DNA of 64,000 nt from Sphingomonas sp. MA1305 (GCF_016107325.1 NZ_RCVT01000001.1:744001-808000), one strand, 5' to 3'. Positions 25,838-35,011 are shown, numbered from the stretch's first letter. The notes: generated by a model from the letters alone, not told the origin. Numbers and translations are program-made.

Positions 25838-26056
25838 TTATTTCCCCCGTCCGGTCTTCTCTTGCAGTGCGTCGATGCGCTTCGACGCCTCGGCCTTGCT
25901 CAGCCCGTCGTCGAACGGTTCACCGGCTTCCTCGCTCAGCGTCTTGAGGTAGCTCGCCTGCGCGCCGGTCATCGGCTCGTCGCCGGTGGTCCAATCGTCC
26001 GGGTCCTTTTCGGCGTTGCCGGTCGGATGGTCCTTGGGATTTTCAATCTCTGACAT
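25838..26056 (-). CDS. DUF3072 family small protein
   Basis: A 72-residue acidic, soluble protein with the DUF3072 core: PMTGAQASYLKTLSEEAGEP and a second helix LSKAEASKRIDALQEKTG. The N terminus is rich in Asp, Pro and Asn (DHPTGNAEKDPDDWTTGDEP) and probably disordered. The start at 26056 (MSEIENPKD) has AAGGA about 9 bases upstream; the open frame continues to 26197 without a better site. The family has no known function. The C-terminal helical pair resembles a short SAP-like module. It lies 40 bases downstream of alanine dehydrogenase on the same strand and may be co-transcribed. Confidence 0.8.
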   Translation of the reverse strand: MSEIENPKDHPTGNAEKDPDDWTTGDEPMTGAQASYLKTLSEEAGEPFDDGLSKAEASKRIDALQEKTGRGK

Positions 26057-26096
26057 GGGTTGGGTATCCTTTCCGAACACCCAACCCACATGTTCC

Positions 26097-27203
26097 TTAT
26101 CCGTTCCAGCCGGAGAACGGCAAGTCCAGTGCCTCGGCAACGGCATGATGGGTGATCTTGCCGTGATAGACGTTGAGGCCGTTGGCGAGATGCGCATCCG
26201 CCTTCATCGCCGCTTCCGCGCCCATGTTGGCGAGCTTCAGCGCGAAGGGCAGCGTCGCGTTGTTGAGCGCGAAGGCGCTGGTCCGCGCCACGGCGCCCGG
26301 CATGTTGGCGACACAATAATGGATCACGCCGTCCACCTCGAACACCGGGTCCTCATGCGTCGTCGCGTGGCTGGTCTCGAAACAGCCGCCCTGGTCGATG
26401 GCGATGTCGACCATCACCGCGCCGCGCTTCATCGTCTTGACCATGTCGCGAGTCACCAGCTTCGGCGCCGCCGCGCCGGGCACGAGAACGGCGCCGATGA
26501 CGAGATGCGCGTTCTTCACCGCCGACGCGATCGCCGCCTTGCTGGCATAGGCGGTTTTGATCTGGCTGGAGAAGAACATGTCGAGTTCGGCGAGGCGATC
26601 GTTCGAAATGTCGTAGATGGTGACGTCGGCGCGCATGCCGACCGCCATCTGCGCCGCGTTGACGCCGGAGACGCCGCCGCCGAGGATGGCGACCTTGGCC
26701 GGCGCGACGCCGGGCACGCCGCCGAGCAGCACGCCGCGTCCGCCCTGTTCCTTCTCGAGGTAATGCGCGCCGACCTGCACCGACATGCGGCCCGCGACCT
26801 CGCTCATCGGCTTCAGCAGCGGCAGGCCGCCGCGCGCCGCGGTCACCGTCTCATAGGCGATGCAGGTGGCGCCGGACTTGATCAGCCCCTCCGCCTGCGG
26901 CTTGTCGGCGGCGAGGTGGAGGTAGGTGAACAGCAGGTGGCGCGGCTCGAGCAGCGCGATTTCGCTCGCCTGCGGCTCCTTGACCTTCACGATCATGTCG
27001 GCCTGCGCGAACACTTCCGCCGCGGTGCCGAGGATCGTCGCGCCGGCGGCGACATAGTCGGCGTCCTCGAAGTCGATGCCGGCGCCGGCCTTGGTCTCGA
27101 CCACCACGTCGTGGCCGGCGGCGACCAGCTCGGCCACCGACGGTGGCGTCAGTCCGACGCGATATTCATGATTCTTGATCTCTTTGGGAACACCGATCTG
27201 CAT
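26097..27203 (-). CDS. ald: Alanine dehydrogenase
   Basis: A 368-residue NAD-dependent enzyme that interconverts L-alanine with pyruvate, NH3 and NADH. It opens MQIGVPKEIKNHEYRVGLTP with R15. Catalytic K75 (VKVKEP) and H96 (YLHLAADK) are present, and the Rossmann motif is VAILGGGVSGVNAA (about 169-182). The length is typical. It is divergent from an Lrp/AsnC regulator, the usual arrangement in which the regulator activates ald in response to alanine. Confidence 0.95.
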   Translation of the reverse strand: MQIGVPKEIKNHEYRVGLTPPSVAELVAAGHDVVVETKAGAGIDFEDADYVAAGATILGTAAEVFAQADMIVKVKEPQASEIALLEPRHLLFTYLHLAADKPQAEGLIKSGATCIAYETVTAARGGLPLLKPMSEVAGRMSVQVGAHYLEKEQGGRGVLLGGVPGVAPAKVAILGGGVSGVNAAQMAVGMRADVTIYDISNDRLAELDMFFSSQIKTAYASKAAIASAVKNAHLVIGAVLVPGAAAPKLVTRDMVKTMKRGAVMVDIAIDQGGCFETSHATTHEDPVFEVDGVIHYCVANMPGAVARTSAFALNNATLPFALKLANMGAEAAMKADAHLANGLNVYHGKITHHAVAEALDLPFSGWNG

Positions 27204-27286
27204 ACAGACTCTCCTCTTGCGCGCGCATCAATAGCGCCGCACAGCCGGGAGAGGTTTGCAATCTCATCCATCCCAGTACACCGCGG

Positions 27287-27301
27287 CGGGATATTTTCCC
27301 G
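27287..27301. promoter_or_regulatory. Candidate Lrp/AsnC operator
   Basis: CGGGA and TCCCG form an inverted repeat around AT-rich TATTT, in the 123-base gap between divergent ald and the Lrp-type regulator. Lrp-family sites are often imperfect palindromes with AT-rich centres. It lies about 25 bases upstream of the regulator start, suiting autoregulation. Confidence 0.35.
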
Positions 27302-27326
27302 TAGGAGGGGAACAGGACGCACGATC

Positions 27327-27770
27327 ATGCTTGACCCGCTCGACCGCCGCATTCTCGCACAGCTCGCCCGCAATTCCGATCTGACCAGCGCCCAGCTGGG
27401 GGAGGCTGTCGGCCTGTCGCCGAGCGCCGCGCACCGCCGGGTGGCCGCCCTGCGCGAGCGCGGCCTGATCGCCGGCTATCGCGCCGTGCTGAGCAAGAGC
27501 GCGCGCGGCGATCCCAGCACCGTGCTGGTCAACGTCACGCTGCGCGACCAGCGCGAGGAGACGATGGCGGCGTTCGAGCGCGAGATCGTCGACTGTCCCG
27601 AAGTGCGCGAATGCTTCCTGATGAGCGGCGAGGCGGATTACATGCTGCACGTCGAGGTGCGCCGCGACGATACGTTCGAGCGCATCCACCGCGAAACGCT
27701 GTCGCGCCTGCCCGGCGTCGCGCGCCTCGCCTCGCATTTCGTCATCCGCGAGGTGGTGCGGCGGACCTGA
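27327..27770 (+). CDS. Lrp/AsnC family transcriptional regulator
   Basis: A 147-residue feast/famine regulator. The N-terminal helix-turn-helix (LDRRILAQLARNSDLTSAQL, then GLSPSAAHRRVAALRERG) precedes an effector-binding RAM domain (PEVRECFLMSGEADYMLHVE). The domain order and length are standard. The ATG at 27327 has GGAGGGGAACAGGA upstream; the open frame extends far upstream over ald on the other strand but is not coding. Regulation of ald is inferred from divergence. Confidence 0.92.
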   Translation: MLDPLDRRILAQLARNSDLTSAQLGEAVGLSPSAAHRRVAALRERGLIAGYRAVLSKSARGDPSTVLVNVTLRDQREETMAAFEREIVDCPEVRECFLMSGEADYMLHVEVRRDDTFERIHRETLSRLPGVARLASHFVIREVVRRT

Positions 27771-27914
27771 TCCACCGCCCGGCAACCGAACCTCGTCGCG
27801 CGGCGTTGCCCCTTTCGTTCACCTCATGCTAAGGCGCGCCGCGATGGAACAGGTTGGGAACGAAGCGTCTCGCCCGCGGATCGTCGGCGTGATCACGATC
27901 CGGCGAGCGGCGCC

Positions 27915-29849
27915 ATGAGCGCACCCGTCACGGCTTCGGTGCCCAGCGCCCGCGAAGGGCAACACCAGCACAAGACCGAACAGGCGCACGGCCAGGACGG
28001 CATGCTCAAGCTCGCGCTCGGCGCGATCGGCATCGTCTTCGGCGACATCGGCACCAGCCCGCTCTACGCCTTCCGCGAGACGTTCAACGGCCATCACAAG
28101 CTGGCGCTCGACCCCCTGCACATCATGGGCGTGCTGAGCCTGATGTTCTGGTCGATGATGATCGTCGTCACGATCAAATACGTCGCGATCATCATGCGCG
28201 CCGACAACAAGGGGGAAGGGGGCAGCCTGGCGTTGCTCGCGCTGGTCTCCGGCCGCACCAAGAGCCGGCGGTGGAGCACCGGCATCGTCCTGCTCGGCGT
28301 GTTTGCGACGTCGTTATTCTACGGCGACTCGATGATCACCCCGGCGGTCTCGGTGCTGTCGGCGGTCGAGGGGATCGCGGTCGCCGCCCCCGCCTTCGGC
28401 AATCTCGTGCTGCCGATCGCGGTGGCGATCCTTGTCTTCCTGTTCACCATCCAGAAGAGCGGCACCGCCCGCGTCGGCCTGTTCTTCGGGCCGATCATGC
28501 TGGTCTATTTCGCGACGATCGCGGTGCTCGGACTGATCAGCGTCGTGCACACGCCCGGCGTGCTCTGGGCCTTCTCGCCGCATTATGCCGTGGAGTTCTT
28601 CTACCTCGATCCGGTTCGCGCCTTCCTGGCGCTGGGATCGGTGGTCCTGGCGGTGACCGGGGCGGAGGCGCTCTACGCCGACATGGGGCATTTCGGCCGC
28701 CGCCCGATCGGCCTGTCGTGGCTGGTCTTCGTGCTGCCGGCGCTGATGTGCAATTACATGGGGCAGGGCGCATTGCTGTTCCGCGAGGGGCGGGCGGCGC
28801 TGGAAAGCCCCTTCTACATGCTCGCGCCCGACAGCCTGCAGCTGCCGCTCGTCATTCTTGCCACTGCGGCGGCAATCATCGCCAGCCAGGCGGTGATCTC
28901 CGGCGCCTTCTCGGTGACCCAGCAGGCGATCCAGCTCGGCTTTATGCCGCGATTGCGGATCGAGCATACCAGCGCGGCCACGGTCGGACAGATCTACATT
29001 CCGCTGATCAACTGGCTGCTGATGGCGATGGTGATCATTCTGGTGCTGTTCTTCCGCACCTCGTCCAACCTCACCTCGGCCTATGGCATCGCGGTGACGG
29101 GCGCAATGTTCATCGATTCCTGTCTGCTCGGCGTCGCGCTGCTGCGGCTGTGGAACTGGCCGATCTATGCCGCGGCGCCGTTGCTCGGCCTCTTCTTCCT
29201 GGTCGATGGCGCCTATTTCACCGCCAATCTGACCAAGGTGCCAGACGGCGGCTGGTTCCCGCTGATGATCGGGCTGATCGTCTTCACCCTGCTGACCACC
29301 TGGTCCAAGGGGCGCAAGCTGATGATGGAGCGGCTGCGCGAGGCGGCGATGCCGATCAAGGTGTTCATCACCTCCGCCTCCAATTCCGCCAGCCGCGTGC
29401 CGGGCACGGCCGTGTTCATGACCTCGACCGCCGACGGCGTGCCGCACGCGCTGCTGCACAATCTCAAGCACAACAAGGTGCTGCACGAGCGGGTCATCCT
29501 GCTCACGGTCAAGATCGTCGACCAGCCCTATTGGTCGGCGGACGACCGCGCCTATGAAGAGCCGATGGGGGAGGGCTTCTTCCGCGTCGTGCTGCGCTAC
29601 GGCTTCATGGAAGAGATCGACGTGCCGGCCGCGCTCAAGCGGGTGCATGAATGCGGCGCCGACTTCCGGATGATGGACACCAGCTTCTTCCTGTCGCGCC
29701 AGACTTTGCTCGCTTCCGAGCGGCCGGGCATGATGATCTGGCGCGAGAAATTGTTCGCCTGGATGCTGCGCAACGCGGAAAGCGCGATGGAATTCTTCCG
29801 CCTGCCGACCAACCGGGTCGTCGAGCTCGGCAGCCAGGTGGAGATTTGA
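27915..29849 (+). CDS. kup: KUP-family potassium transporter
   Basis: A 644-residue K+/H+ symporter of the inner membrane. Twelve membrane segments are visible between about 35 and 460, beginning [20 protein letters not shown], the KUP signature. GTSPLY and [11 protein letters not shown] carry conserved residues of the K+ site. A cytoplasmic C-terminal domain of about 180 residues follows. The ATG at 27915 is preceded by GGCGAGCGG. The next gene overlaps its stop. Confidence 0.93.
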   Translation: MSAPVTASVPSAREGQHQHKTEQAHGQDGMLKLALGAIGIVFGDIGTSPLYAFRETFNGHHKLALDPLHIMGVLSLMFWSMMIVVTIKYVAIIMRADNKGEGGSLALLALVSGRTKSRRWSTGIVLLGVFATSLFYGDSMITPAVSVLSAVEGIAVAAPAFGNLVLPIAVAILVFLFTIQKSGTARVGLFFGPIMLVYFATIAVLGLISVVHTPGVLWAFSPHYAVEFFYLDPVRAFLALGSVVLAVTGAEALYADMGHFGRRPIGLSWLVFVLPALMCNYMGQGALLFREGRAALESPFYMLAPDSLQLPLVILATAAAIIASQAVISGAFSVTQQAIQLGFMPRLRIEHTSAATVGQIYIPLINWLLMAMVIILVLFFRTSSNLTSAYGIAVTGAMFIDSCLLGVALLRLWNWPIYAAAPLLGLFFLVDGAYFTANLTKVPDGGWFPLMIGLIVFTLLTTWSKGRKLMMERLREAAMPIKVFITSASNSASRVPGTAVFMTSTADGVPHALLHNLKHNKVLHERVILLTVKIVDQPYWSADDRAYEEPMGEGFFRVVLRYGFMEEIDVPAALKRVHECGADFRMMDTSFFLSRQTLLASERPGMMIWREKLFAWMLRNAESAMEFFRLPTNRVVELGSQVEI

Positions 29850-30373
29850 GCGCCGCGGGGCCGGCCGGCGGCCCGGCGCCGATCATCGTCACCGTCCTGT
29901 TCGGGCGGCAGGATCAGGGCTGGTTCGATGCGCAGCGCGCCGCGCATTTTCCGCCCGACCGCAACGTGCTCGCCGCGCACCTGACGCTGTTCCACCATCT
30001 GCCGCCGTCGGCGGAAGCCGAACTCAAGCATCGCCTGTCGCTCGCCACCCGCGGCATAGGGGCGCCGCGTGCGCGGATCGGCGGGGTGATGTCGCTTGGC
30101 CGCGGGGTCGCCTACCGGATCGAATCGCCCGAACTGGTCGCCATCCGCCGCGATCTGGCGGAGGCGTTCGCCGGCCTTCTGACGCCGCAGGATGCGGGCG
30201 GCTGGCGCCCGCACGTCACCATCCAGAACAAGGTGCAGCCGAACGTCGCCAAGCTGCTGCTCGGCGCGCTGGCCCGCGAATTCGCGCCCCGCGACGTCGA
30301 GATCGCCGGTCTGGCAAGCTGGTGGTATCGCGGCGGGCCATGGGAGCCGCTGTCGCGTCACATGTTCGCTTGA
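29846..30373 (+). CDS. 2'-5' RNA ligase family protein (2H phosphoesterase)
   Basis: A 175-residue protein of the 2H phosphoesterase superfamily, whose two HxT motifs (HLT at 45-47, HVT at 123-125) form the active site. Family members open 2',3'-cyclic phosphates or join 2'-5' RNA ends; the physiological substrate here is unknown. No ATG fits. The TTG at 29846 overlaps the kup stop (TTGA) and has GGTGGAG a few bases upstream, so coupled translation from TTG is likely. Confidence 0.8.
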   Translation: MSAAGPAGGPAPIIVTVLFGRQDQGWFDAQRAAHFPPDRNVLAAHLTLFHHLPPSAEAELKHRLSLATRGIGAPRARIGGVMSLGRGVAYRIESPELVAIRRDLAEAFAGLLTPQDAGGWRPHVTIQNKVQPNVAKLLLGALAREFAPRDVEIAGLASWWYRGGPWEPLSRHMFA

Positions 30374-30427
30374 CGCCTTCGCGGCGCCTACATATAGGCC
30401 GCGGCTCGCCGACGGCGATGCCCTTGG

Positions 30428-30504
30428 GGCGGAGTAGCTCAGCTGGTTAGAGCAGCGGAATCATAATCCGCGTGTCGGGGGTTCAAGTCCCTCCTCCGCT
30501 ACCA
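30428..30504 (+). tRNA. tRNA-Met (CAT)
   Basis: A cloverleaf with acceptor GGCGGAG/CTCCGCT (one G-T pair), D-arm GCTCAGCTGGTTAGAGC, anticodon stem GCGGA/TCCGC around ATCATAA, and T-loop GTTCAAGTC. CCA is encoded at 30502-30504. Anticodon CAT and the overall form fit elongator methionine; a lysidine-modified tRNA-Ile2 is the less likely alternative. Confidence 0.9.
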
Positions 30505-30577
30505 ACGTATCCGCCAAGCGCGTCGCCCTTCCGGCCTGCGCTTGCCTTGAACCAACGCCGGCTATTGTCAGCGCCGT

Positions 30578-30878
30578 TCACCACGACCCGATCACCTCGA
30601 CATCCTTGGCTCCGCCTTCGTGCGGAATGCTTACGATCGCGTCGGCTCATGCGCGCAACTCAGCCGCTTCGCCGCCGGCAAGCGCGTCGGGGCGGTGGCG
30701 CGTGCCCATCGCGCCGGTCGACAGCAGAGTTCCGCGACGGTGGATGTCGGCGACCAGCCGGCTTATCGCCTCCAGCCCTTGTGTCGATTCGAACAGCCCG
30801 AATTGTCGCGCGAAGGCGTAGTCGCTCTGCGATCCGTTGCTCCGCCCCCAGCAGGACCGATCGCCGCTCGGACATCAT
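30578..30878 (-). pseudogene. Probable small gene remnant with frameshift and internal stop
   Basis: A start with GGGGGGA just upstream opens MMSERRSVLLGAEQRIA. The coding-like signal (high GC3) then moves by one base near 30827 into QSDYAFARQFGLFESTQG and continues through LEAISRLVADIHRRG. It meets a TGA at 30647-30649, possibly from CGA. It then resumes as ADAIVSIPHEGGAKDVEVIG up to a TGA at 30578. I recognise no family. It is the only coding-like signal in the 610-base stretch between tRNA-Met and the gene at 31116. The intact short frame (30660-30878) becomes Arg-rich and is unlikely to be a protein. Confidence 0.35.
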
Positions 30879-31115
30879 TCCCCCCGATCCGATGGCTTGC
30901 CGGTGCCGACGGCACTCACGCCGCCGCGACGCTCGCGATTCGTCATCCTAATGCGAGCACCATCTGCTATACGGTAGCGCCTGCCTCCCAAAGCGCGGGC
31001 CGGATCGGACTGAGGCTGGCATCACGACCAATGGACCGGCCCATCGCAAACGCATCAGTTATGAACCTTTCGGAAACTTCCGCGGGGTAAGGTCCGGAGC
31101 GGTGGAGTAGAACCG

Positions 31116-31418
31116 ATGCGTACGCGCTATCATTTTCCGAACGAGCGCCGGCGCGAAGAGCGCCGGGTGGCGCCGGCTGCGCCCTATCCTGGACCGGAGC
31201 GACGGCTGGCACAGCGGCGCAACGACGAGGTGAAGCTGGTCCGCAAACGCGAGCCGATCCACCGCGGCGTGCTGTGGGCCGGGGTGCTGGCGCTCTTCTG
31301 CGTCGTCGATGCGGTCAGCCTGGGCGGTGCCTATCGCCACATGATCGAGAATGCCGTCAGCGATGCCGCCGCGCGGACGCGCGACTGGTCGGCCCATGTC
31401 TGGGACTGGGGCCACTGA
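31116..31418 (+). CDS. Small membrane protein of unknown function
   Basis: A 100-residue protein. A basic, Arg-rich N-terminal half (NERRREERRVAPAAP, then GPERRLAQRRNDEVKLVRKR) precedes one membrane helix (about 53-72, GVLWAGVLALFCVVDAVSLGG) and a short C-terminal tail with Trp-Asp repeats. Positive charges before the helix predict a cytoplasmic N terminus. The ATG at 31116 has GGTGGAG upstream. It stands alone, convergent with fdhD by 4 bases. No family is recognised. Confidence 0.65.
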   Translation: MRTRYHFPNERRREERRVAPAAPYPGPERRLAQRRNDEVKLVRKREPIHRGVLWAGVLALFCVVDAVSLGGAYRHMIENAVSDAAARTRDWSAHVWDWGH

Positions 31419-31422
31419 TCGG

Positions 31423-32223
31423 TCAGCCGAACACCCGATAAGGGTCGTGCAGGACGATAAGTGAGTCGGCACGTGCCAGCCCGACCAGGGTCAGGCCGTG
31501 GGCACGGGCGTGATCGACCGCCATCGCCGTCGGCGCGGAAATGCCGGCGAGCAAAGGGGTTGCCGCGACCAGCGCCTTGTCCACCATCTCGAAGCTCAGC
31601 CGCGACGTGACGAACAGGAAGGCGTCGCTATGGCCGGCGCGCGCGCCGATCAGTTTGTCGAGCGCATTGTGCCGCCCGACATCCTCGAAGGCCGCGACGA
31701 TGCGTCCGTCCGCATCGCAGGCGGCGGCGGCATGCACCGCGCCGGTCGCGGCATTGATCGGCTGGTGCGCGCGCAAAGCCGCGCCGGCGGCGAAGATCGC
31801 CGCCGCGGTCACCGTCGGGCGCGGCGGTCGCGCGGCGACGGGCCGACGCAACTGCTCCAATCCGGCGATGCCGCACAGGCCGCACGACGTATCGCTGCTG
31901 CGGTGGCGGACGCGATCGTGGATGCGGCCGGCGCAGGTCGGCGCCAGCACGATGCGCAGGATCCAGCCGTCGGCGGCCTCGAACGGCTCGACCGCGACGA
32001 TCTCGTCCGGCCGGTCCGCCAGCCGCTCCGTCAGCATGAAGCCGGTCGCGAACGCTGCCAGGTCGCGCGGCGTCATCATCATCACCGCATAGCCCAGCCC
32101 GTCGACCTCGATCGCGACCGGCGCCTCGACCGCAATGCCGCGCAGGTCGTCCGAGGTGCGGCCATCGGCGTAAACGATGCGGACGGGCTCGCGGCGAAGG
32201 GGATCGGAGGGGACGGCGCTCAT
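31423..32223 (-). CDS. fdhD: Formate dehydrogenase accessory sulfurtransferase FdhD
   Basis: A 266-residue protein that carries sulfur from IscS to the molybdenum/bis-MGD cofactor of formate-dehydrogenase-type enzymes. The sulfur-carrying Cys pair is in TSCGLCGIAGL (C114, C117). ATGFMLTERL and EDVGRHNALDKLIG are other family motifs. The start at 32223 overlaps the mobA stop (ATGA). It is the last gene of the leftward operon oxidoreductase-mobA-fdhD, so it probably serves that oxidoreductase. Confidence 0.92.
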   Translation of the reverse strand: MSAVPSDPLRREPVRIVYADGRTSDDLRGIAVEAPVAIEVDGLGYAVMMMTPRDLAAFATGFMLTERLADRPDEIVAVEPFEAADGWILRIVLAPTCAGRIHDRVRHRSSDTSCGLCGIAGLEQLRRPVAARPPRPTVTAAAIFAAGAALRAHQPINAATGAVHAAAACDADGRIVAAFEDVGRHNALDKLIGARAGHSDAFLFVTSRLSFEMVDKALVAATPLLAGISAPTAMAVDHARAHGLTLVGLARADSLIVLHDPYRVFG

Positions 32224-32726
32224 AGCGCCATCAGATCCTCCGGCCGGTTGACGTTGGCAAGCGGCGTCGGGCTGGCGATGGGCAGCGCACCGACGCTGCG
32301 CGCCCAGCTTGCCACCGACCGATCGGCCCCGGCACGGCCGAGCCGGTTGAGCAGATTGGTGCGCAGCACCGCCGGCCAGAAACCGATCACCGGCGCGTCG
32401 CTGCAATACGCCGGCGCCCGCCGCGTCAGCGCCTCGAGCATCGGCTCGGGCAGGCGCGGCGTGTCGCAGGGCAGGGTCAGGACGCAGCCGAAGCCATGGG
32501 CGGCGGCATGGTCGAGCGCCGCGGCGATCCCGCCTAGCGGCCCGAGCCCAGGGGCTGGCAGGTCGGCGATCCCGCCGTCGCGACCGACCACCACCACCGT
32601 ATCGACATGCGGTGCCAGTTGCGCCCGGACCAGATCGATCAGCCGCGCACCGTCGAGCAGCGCGACGGCCTTGTCGCTGCCGAAACGGCGGGATTGCCCG
32701 CCGGCCAGGATGGCGCCGAGGATCAG
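32220..32726 (-). CDS. mobA: Molybdenum cofactor guanylyltransferase MobA
   Basis: A 168-residue enzyme that transfers GMP from GTP to molybdopterin to make the MGD cofactor. The N-terminal nucleotide-binding motif LAGGQSRRFGSDK lies at about 7-19, and TLPCDTPRLP is the metal-binding region. No ATG, GTG or TTG fits near the expected N terminus. The CTG at 32726 overlaps the stop of the upstream oxidoreductase gene (CTGA) and has GGAG 8 bases before it. The ATG at 32816 would add 30 residues of out-of-frame oxidoreductase sequence. CTG initiation is therefore inferred. Confidence 0.85.
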   Translation of the reverse strand: MILGAILAGGQSRRFGSDKAVALLDGARLIDLVRAQLAPHVDTVVVVGRDGGIADLPAPGLGPLGGIAAALDHAAAHGFGCVLTLPCDTPRLPEPMLEALTRRAPAYCSDAPVIGFWPAVLRTNLLNRLGRAGADRSVASWARSVGALPIASPTPLANVNRPEDLMAL

Positions 32727-35011
32727 GCGCTGCGCTCCACCCGCACCGGCACCGACTTGGCCGCCGGCACGTGGCTCTGGTGGGCGTGATGCGCGACGGG
32801 AATCAGCACGTTGCACTCCGGATAATAGGCGCCCAGGCAGCCGGCCGGAATGTCGTAGGGCACGACCAGCAGATTGCCGACGCGCGTGTCGCCGTTGCCG
32901 CCGGCATCGCCGACCAGATCGACGCGGTCATGCTCCTTCAGCCCCATCCGCGCCATGTCGCCGCGGTTCATCATCACCACGTCGCGCGTGCCTTTGATGC
33001 CGCGGAAGCGGTCGTGATAGCCATAGACGGTGGTGTTGAACTGGTCATTCGATCGCAGCGTCATCAGCCGGAATCGGCCTTCCGCATCCTCGAAGCCGGT
33101 CGCGCTCATCGCCGTCGGCACGTTGAACTCGGCGCGACCGCTTTCCGTCTGCCATTCGCGATGCGCGGCGGGCACGCCCTTCCAGAAGCCGCCGGGAATC
33201 CACATCCGCTCGTTGAAGCGGTTGAACTTGTCCGGATAGGTCGCCTCGATCGCGTCGCGTACCAGGCCATAATCGCCGACCCAGGCGTCCCAGTCGACCT
33301 TCGGATTGGGCGCCAGCAACGCCTTGGCGATCCCGGCGACGATGGCCGGTTCGGACAGCAGGGTAGGGGCCGCCGGCGTCGCCCGGCCGCGCGATCCGTA
33401 GATGCGGCTGAACGAATCCTCCATCGTCACCGCCTGCGCGCCGCCCGCCTGCTCGTCCGTCTCGATCCGGCCGAGGCAGGGGAGCAGATAGCAGGTCTTG
33501 CCCGGCAGCAGATGCGTGCGGTTGAGCTTGGTCGCGATGCTGACCGTCAGTGGCAATTGCTGCCACGCCGGTTCGATGCGCGCCGTGTCGGGCACCGCGC
33601 GGGCGAGGTTGCCGCCCAGGCCGACAAACGCCTGCGCGCTGCCGTCGATGATCCGCTCGCACGCCTCGACCGTGTCCCAGCCCTTCTCGCGTGGCGGCTC
33701 AAAGTCGTAGAGGTCCTTCAGCCGGTCGAGCGGCGCCAGCTCGGGCTTTTCGGTGATGCCGACCGTCCGCTGCCCCTGCACGTTGCTGTGCCCGCGCACA
33801 GGGCCAAAACCGGCACCCGGCTTGCCGACATTGCCGCGCAGCAGCATGAAATTGACCAGCATGTGCAGATTGTCGATGCCGTTGACGTGCTGGGTCAGGC
33901 CCATGCCGTAAACGCAGATCACCCGCTTGGCCTTGGTATAGATCCGCGCGGAGTCTTCCAGCTCAGCGCGGGTCAGGCCGCTCTCGCGCTCGATCCCGTC
34001 CCATCCGGTCGCGCGCGCCCGGGCGGCGAATTCCTCGAAGCGGACCGTGTGCTGCGCGATGAAGTCGTGGTCGAGGATCGCCGGTCGGCCGGCCGCCCGC
34101 GCCGCATCGTCGGCCTCGATGACGTATTTGCTCAGGCCCATCAGCGCGGCGATGTCGCCGCCGGCCCGCACCTGATGATATTGGCTGGCGATCGGCGTCG
34201 ACTTGCCGGTCGCCATCTCGATCGGGTTCTGCGGATCGGTGAACCGCTCGAGCCCGCGTTCCTTCAGCGGATTGAACACGACGATATCGACGCCGCGCTT
34301 GGCGCAATCGCGCAGCGGGTGGAGGAAGCGCGGGCTGTTCACCCCCGGATTCTGGCCGAAGTAGAAGATCGCGTCGCAGACGTTGTAGTCCGACAGGTGG
34401 ATCGTGCCGACCGGCGATCCGATCGCCTGCTTCAGGCCGACCGACGTTGTCTCGTGGCACATGTTCGAACTGTCGGGCAAATTCTGGCTGCCGTACATCC
34501 GCGCCATCAGCGCCCACATGTACGACGTTTCCAGGCTGGCGCGGCCCGAGGCGTAGAAGACGACCTTGGTCGGGTCGAAGCCCTTCAGCTGCGCGCCGAT
34601 GTCGGCGAATGCCTCGCCCCAGCTGACCGCGACATATTTGTCGGAGGCAGCGTCATATTTCATCGGGTGGGTCAGCCGCCCGGCCTGTTCGAGGTCGTAG
34701 TCCTTCCAGCCGCGCAGCTCGCTGATCGTGTGCTTGGCGAAGAATTCGGGCGTGGTGCGATAGCTGGTCAATTCCCAGGCGGTCGCCTTGGCGCCATTCT
34801 CGCAGAATTCGGCGATATGCGGATGGGCGGGCTTTCCCCAGGCGCAGGACACGCACATGAAGCCACCGGGCTTGTTCTGCCGGGTCAGTTCCTTGGCCGC
34901 CTCTGGCCCGACCTTCTCGCGCATTGAGATTTCGGCAAGCGACTTCATCGACCCCCAGCCACCGGCGGGACCCGTATAGGGGCTGGTGTCGATATCGTCC
35001 GTCTTGTGCAT
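32723..35011 (-). CDS. Molybdopterin oxidoreductase, FdhF/YdeP family
   Basis: A 762-residue cytoplasmic bis-MGD oxidoreductase of the formate-dehydrogenase-like YdeP group. The N-terminal GFMCVSCAWGKP has only C53 and C56, not the four-Cys [4Fe-4S] motif of true formate dehydrogenases. FYASGRASLETSYMWALMAR and SSNMCHETTSVGL follow. A Cys sits next to the expected metal-ligand region, and there is no in-frame TGA for selenocysteine. The C-terminal MGD-binding domain starts near FRLMTLRSNDQFNTT. The ATG at 35011 has GGAAGG upstream. YdeP is linked to acid resistance in Escherichia coli; the substrate here is unknown. Confidence 0.88.
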   Translation of the reverse strand: MHKTDDIDTSPYTGPAGGWGSMKSLAEISMREKVGPEAAKELTRQNKPGGFMCVSCAWGKPAHPHIAEFCENGAKATAWELTSYRTTPEFFAKHTISELRGWKDYDLEQAGRLTHPMKYDAASDKYVAVSWGEAFADIGAQLKGFDPTKVVFYASGRASLETSYMWALMARMYGSQNLPDSSNMCHETTSVGLKQAIGSPVGTIHLSDYNVCDAIFYFGQNPGVNSPRFLHPLRDCAKRGVDIVVFNPLKERGLERFTDPQNPIEMATGKSTPIASQYHQVRAGGDIAALMGLSKYVIEADDAARAAGRPAILDHDFIAQHTVRFEEFAARARATGWDGIERESGLTRAELEDSARIYTKAKRVICVYGMGLTQHVNGIDNLHMLVNFMLLRGNVGKPGAGFGPVRGHSNVQGQRTVGITEKPELAPLDRLKDLYDFEPPREKGWDTVEACERIIDGSAQAFVGLGGNLARAVPDTARIEPAWQQLPLTVSIATKLNRTHLLPGKTCYLLPCLGRIETDEQAGGAQAVTMEDSFSRIYGSRGRATPAAPTLLSEPAIVAGIAKALLAPNPKVDWDAWVGDYGLVRDAIEATYPDKFNRFNERMWIPGGFWKGVPAAHREWQTESGRAEFNVPTAMSATGFEDAEGRFRLMTLRSNDQFNTTVYGYHDRFRGIKGTRDVVMMNRGDMARMGLKEHDRVDLVGDAGGNGDTRVGNLLVVPYDIPAGCLGAYYPECNVLIPVAHHAHQSHVPAAKSVPVRVERSA

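Noticed and set aside
25986..27326. A 594-residue plus-strand frame leading into the Lrp/AsnC regulator
   Set aside because: The upstream 447 codons lie opposite alanine dehydrogenase and part of the DUF3072 gene and are His/Arg/Asp-rich. The regulator begins at 27327.
30578..30945. A possible selenocysteine codon (in-frame TGA) joining an upstream frame starting MTNRERRGG at about 30945 to the QSDYAF segment
   Set aside because: I saw no clear selenocysteine-insertion hairpin after the TGA, no homologue is recognised, and a simple frameshifted remnant from the ATG at 30878 explains the signal better.
32723..35011. The oxidoreductase as a true formate dehydrogenase alpha subunit
   Set aside because: It lacks the four-Cys iron-sulfur motif and selenocysteine codon, and there are no beta or gamma subunit genes beside it; the YdeP-type assignment fits better.
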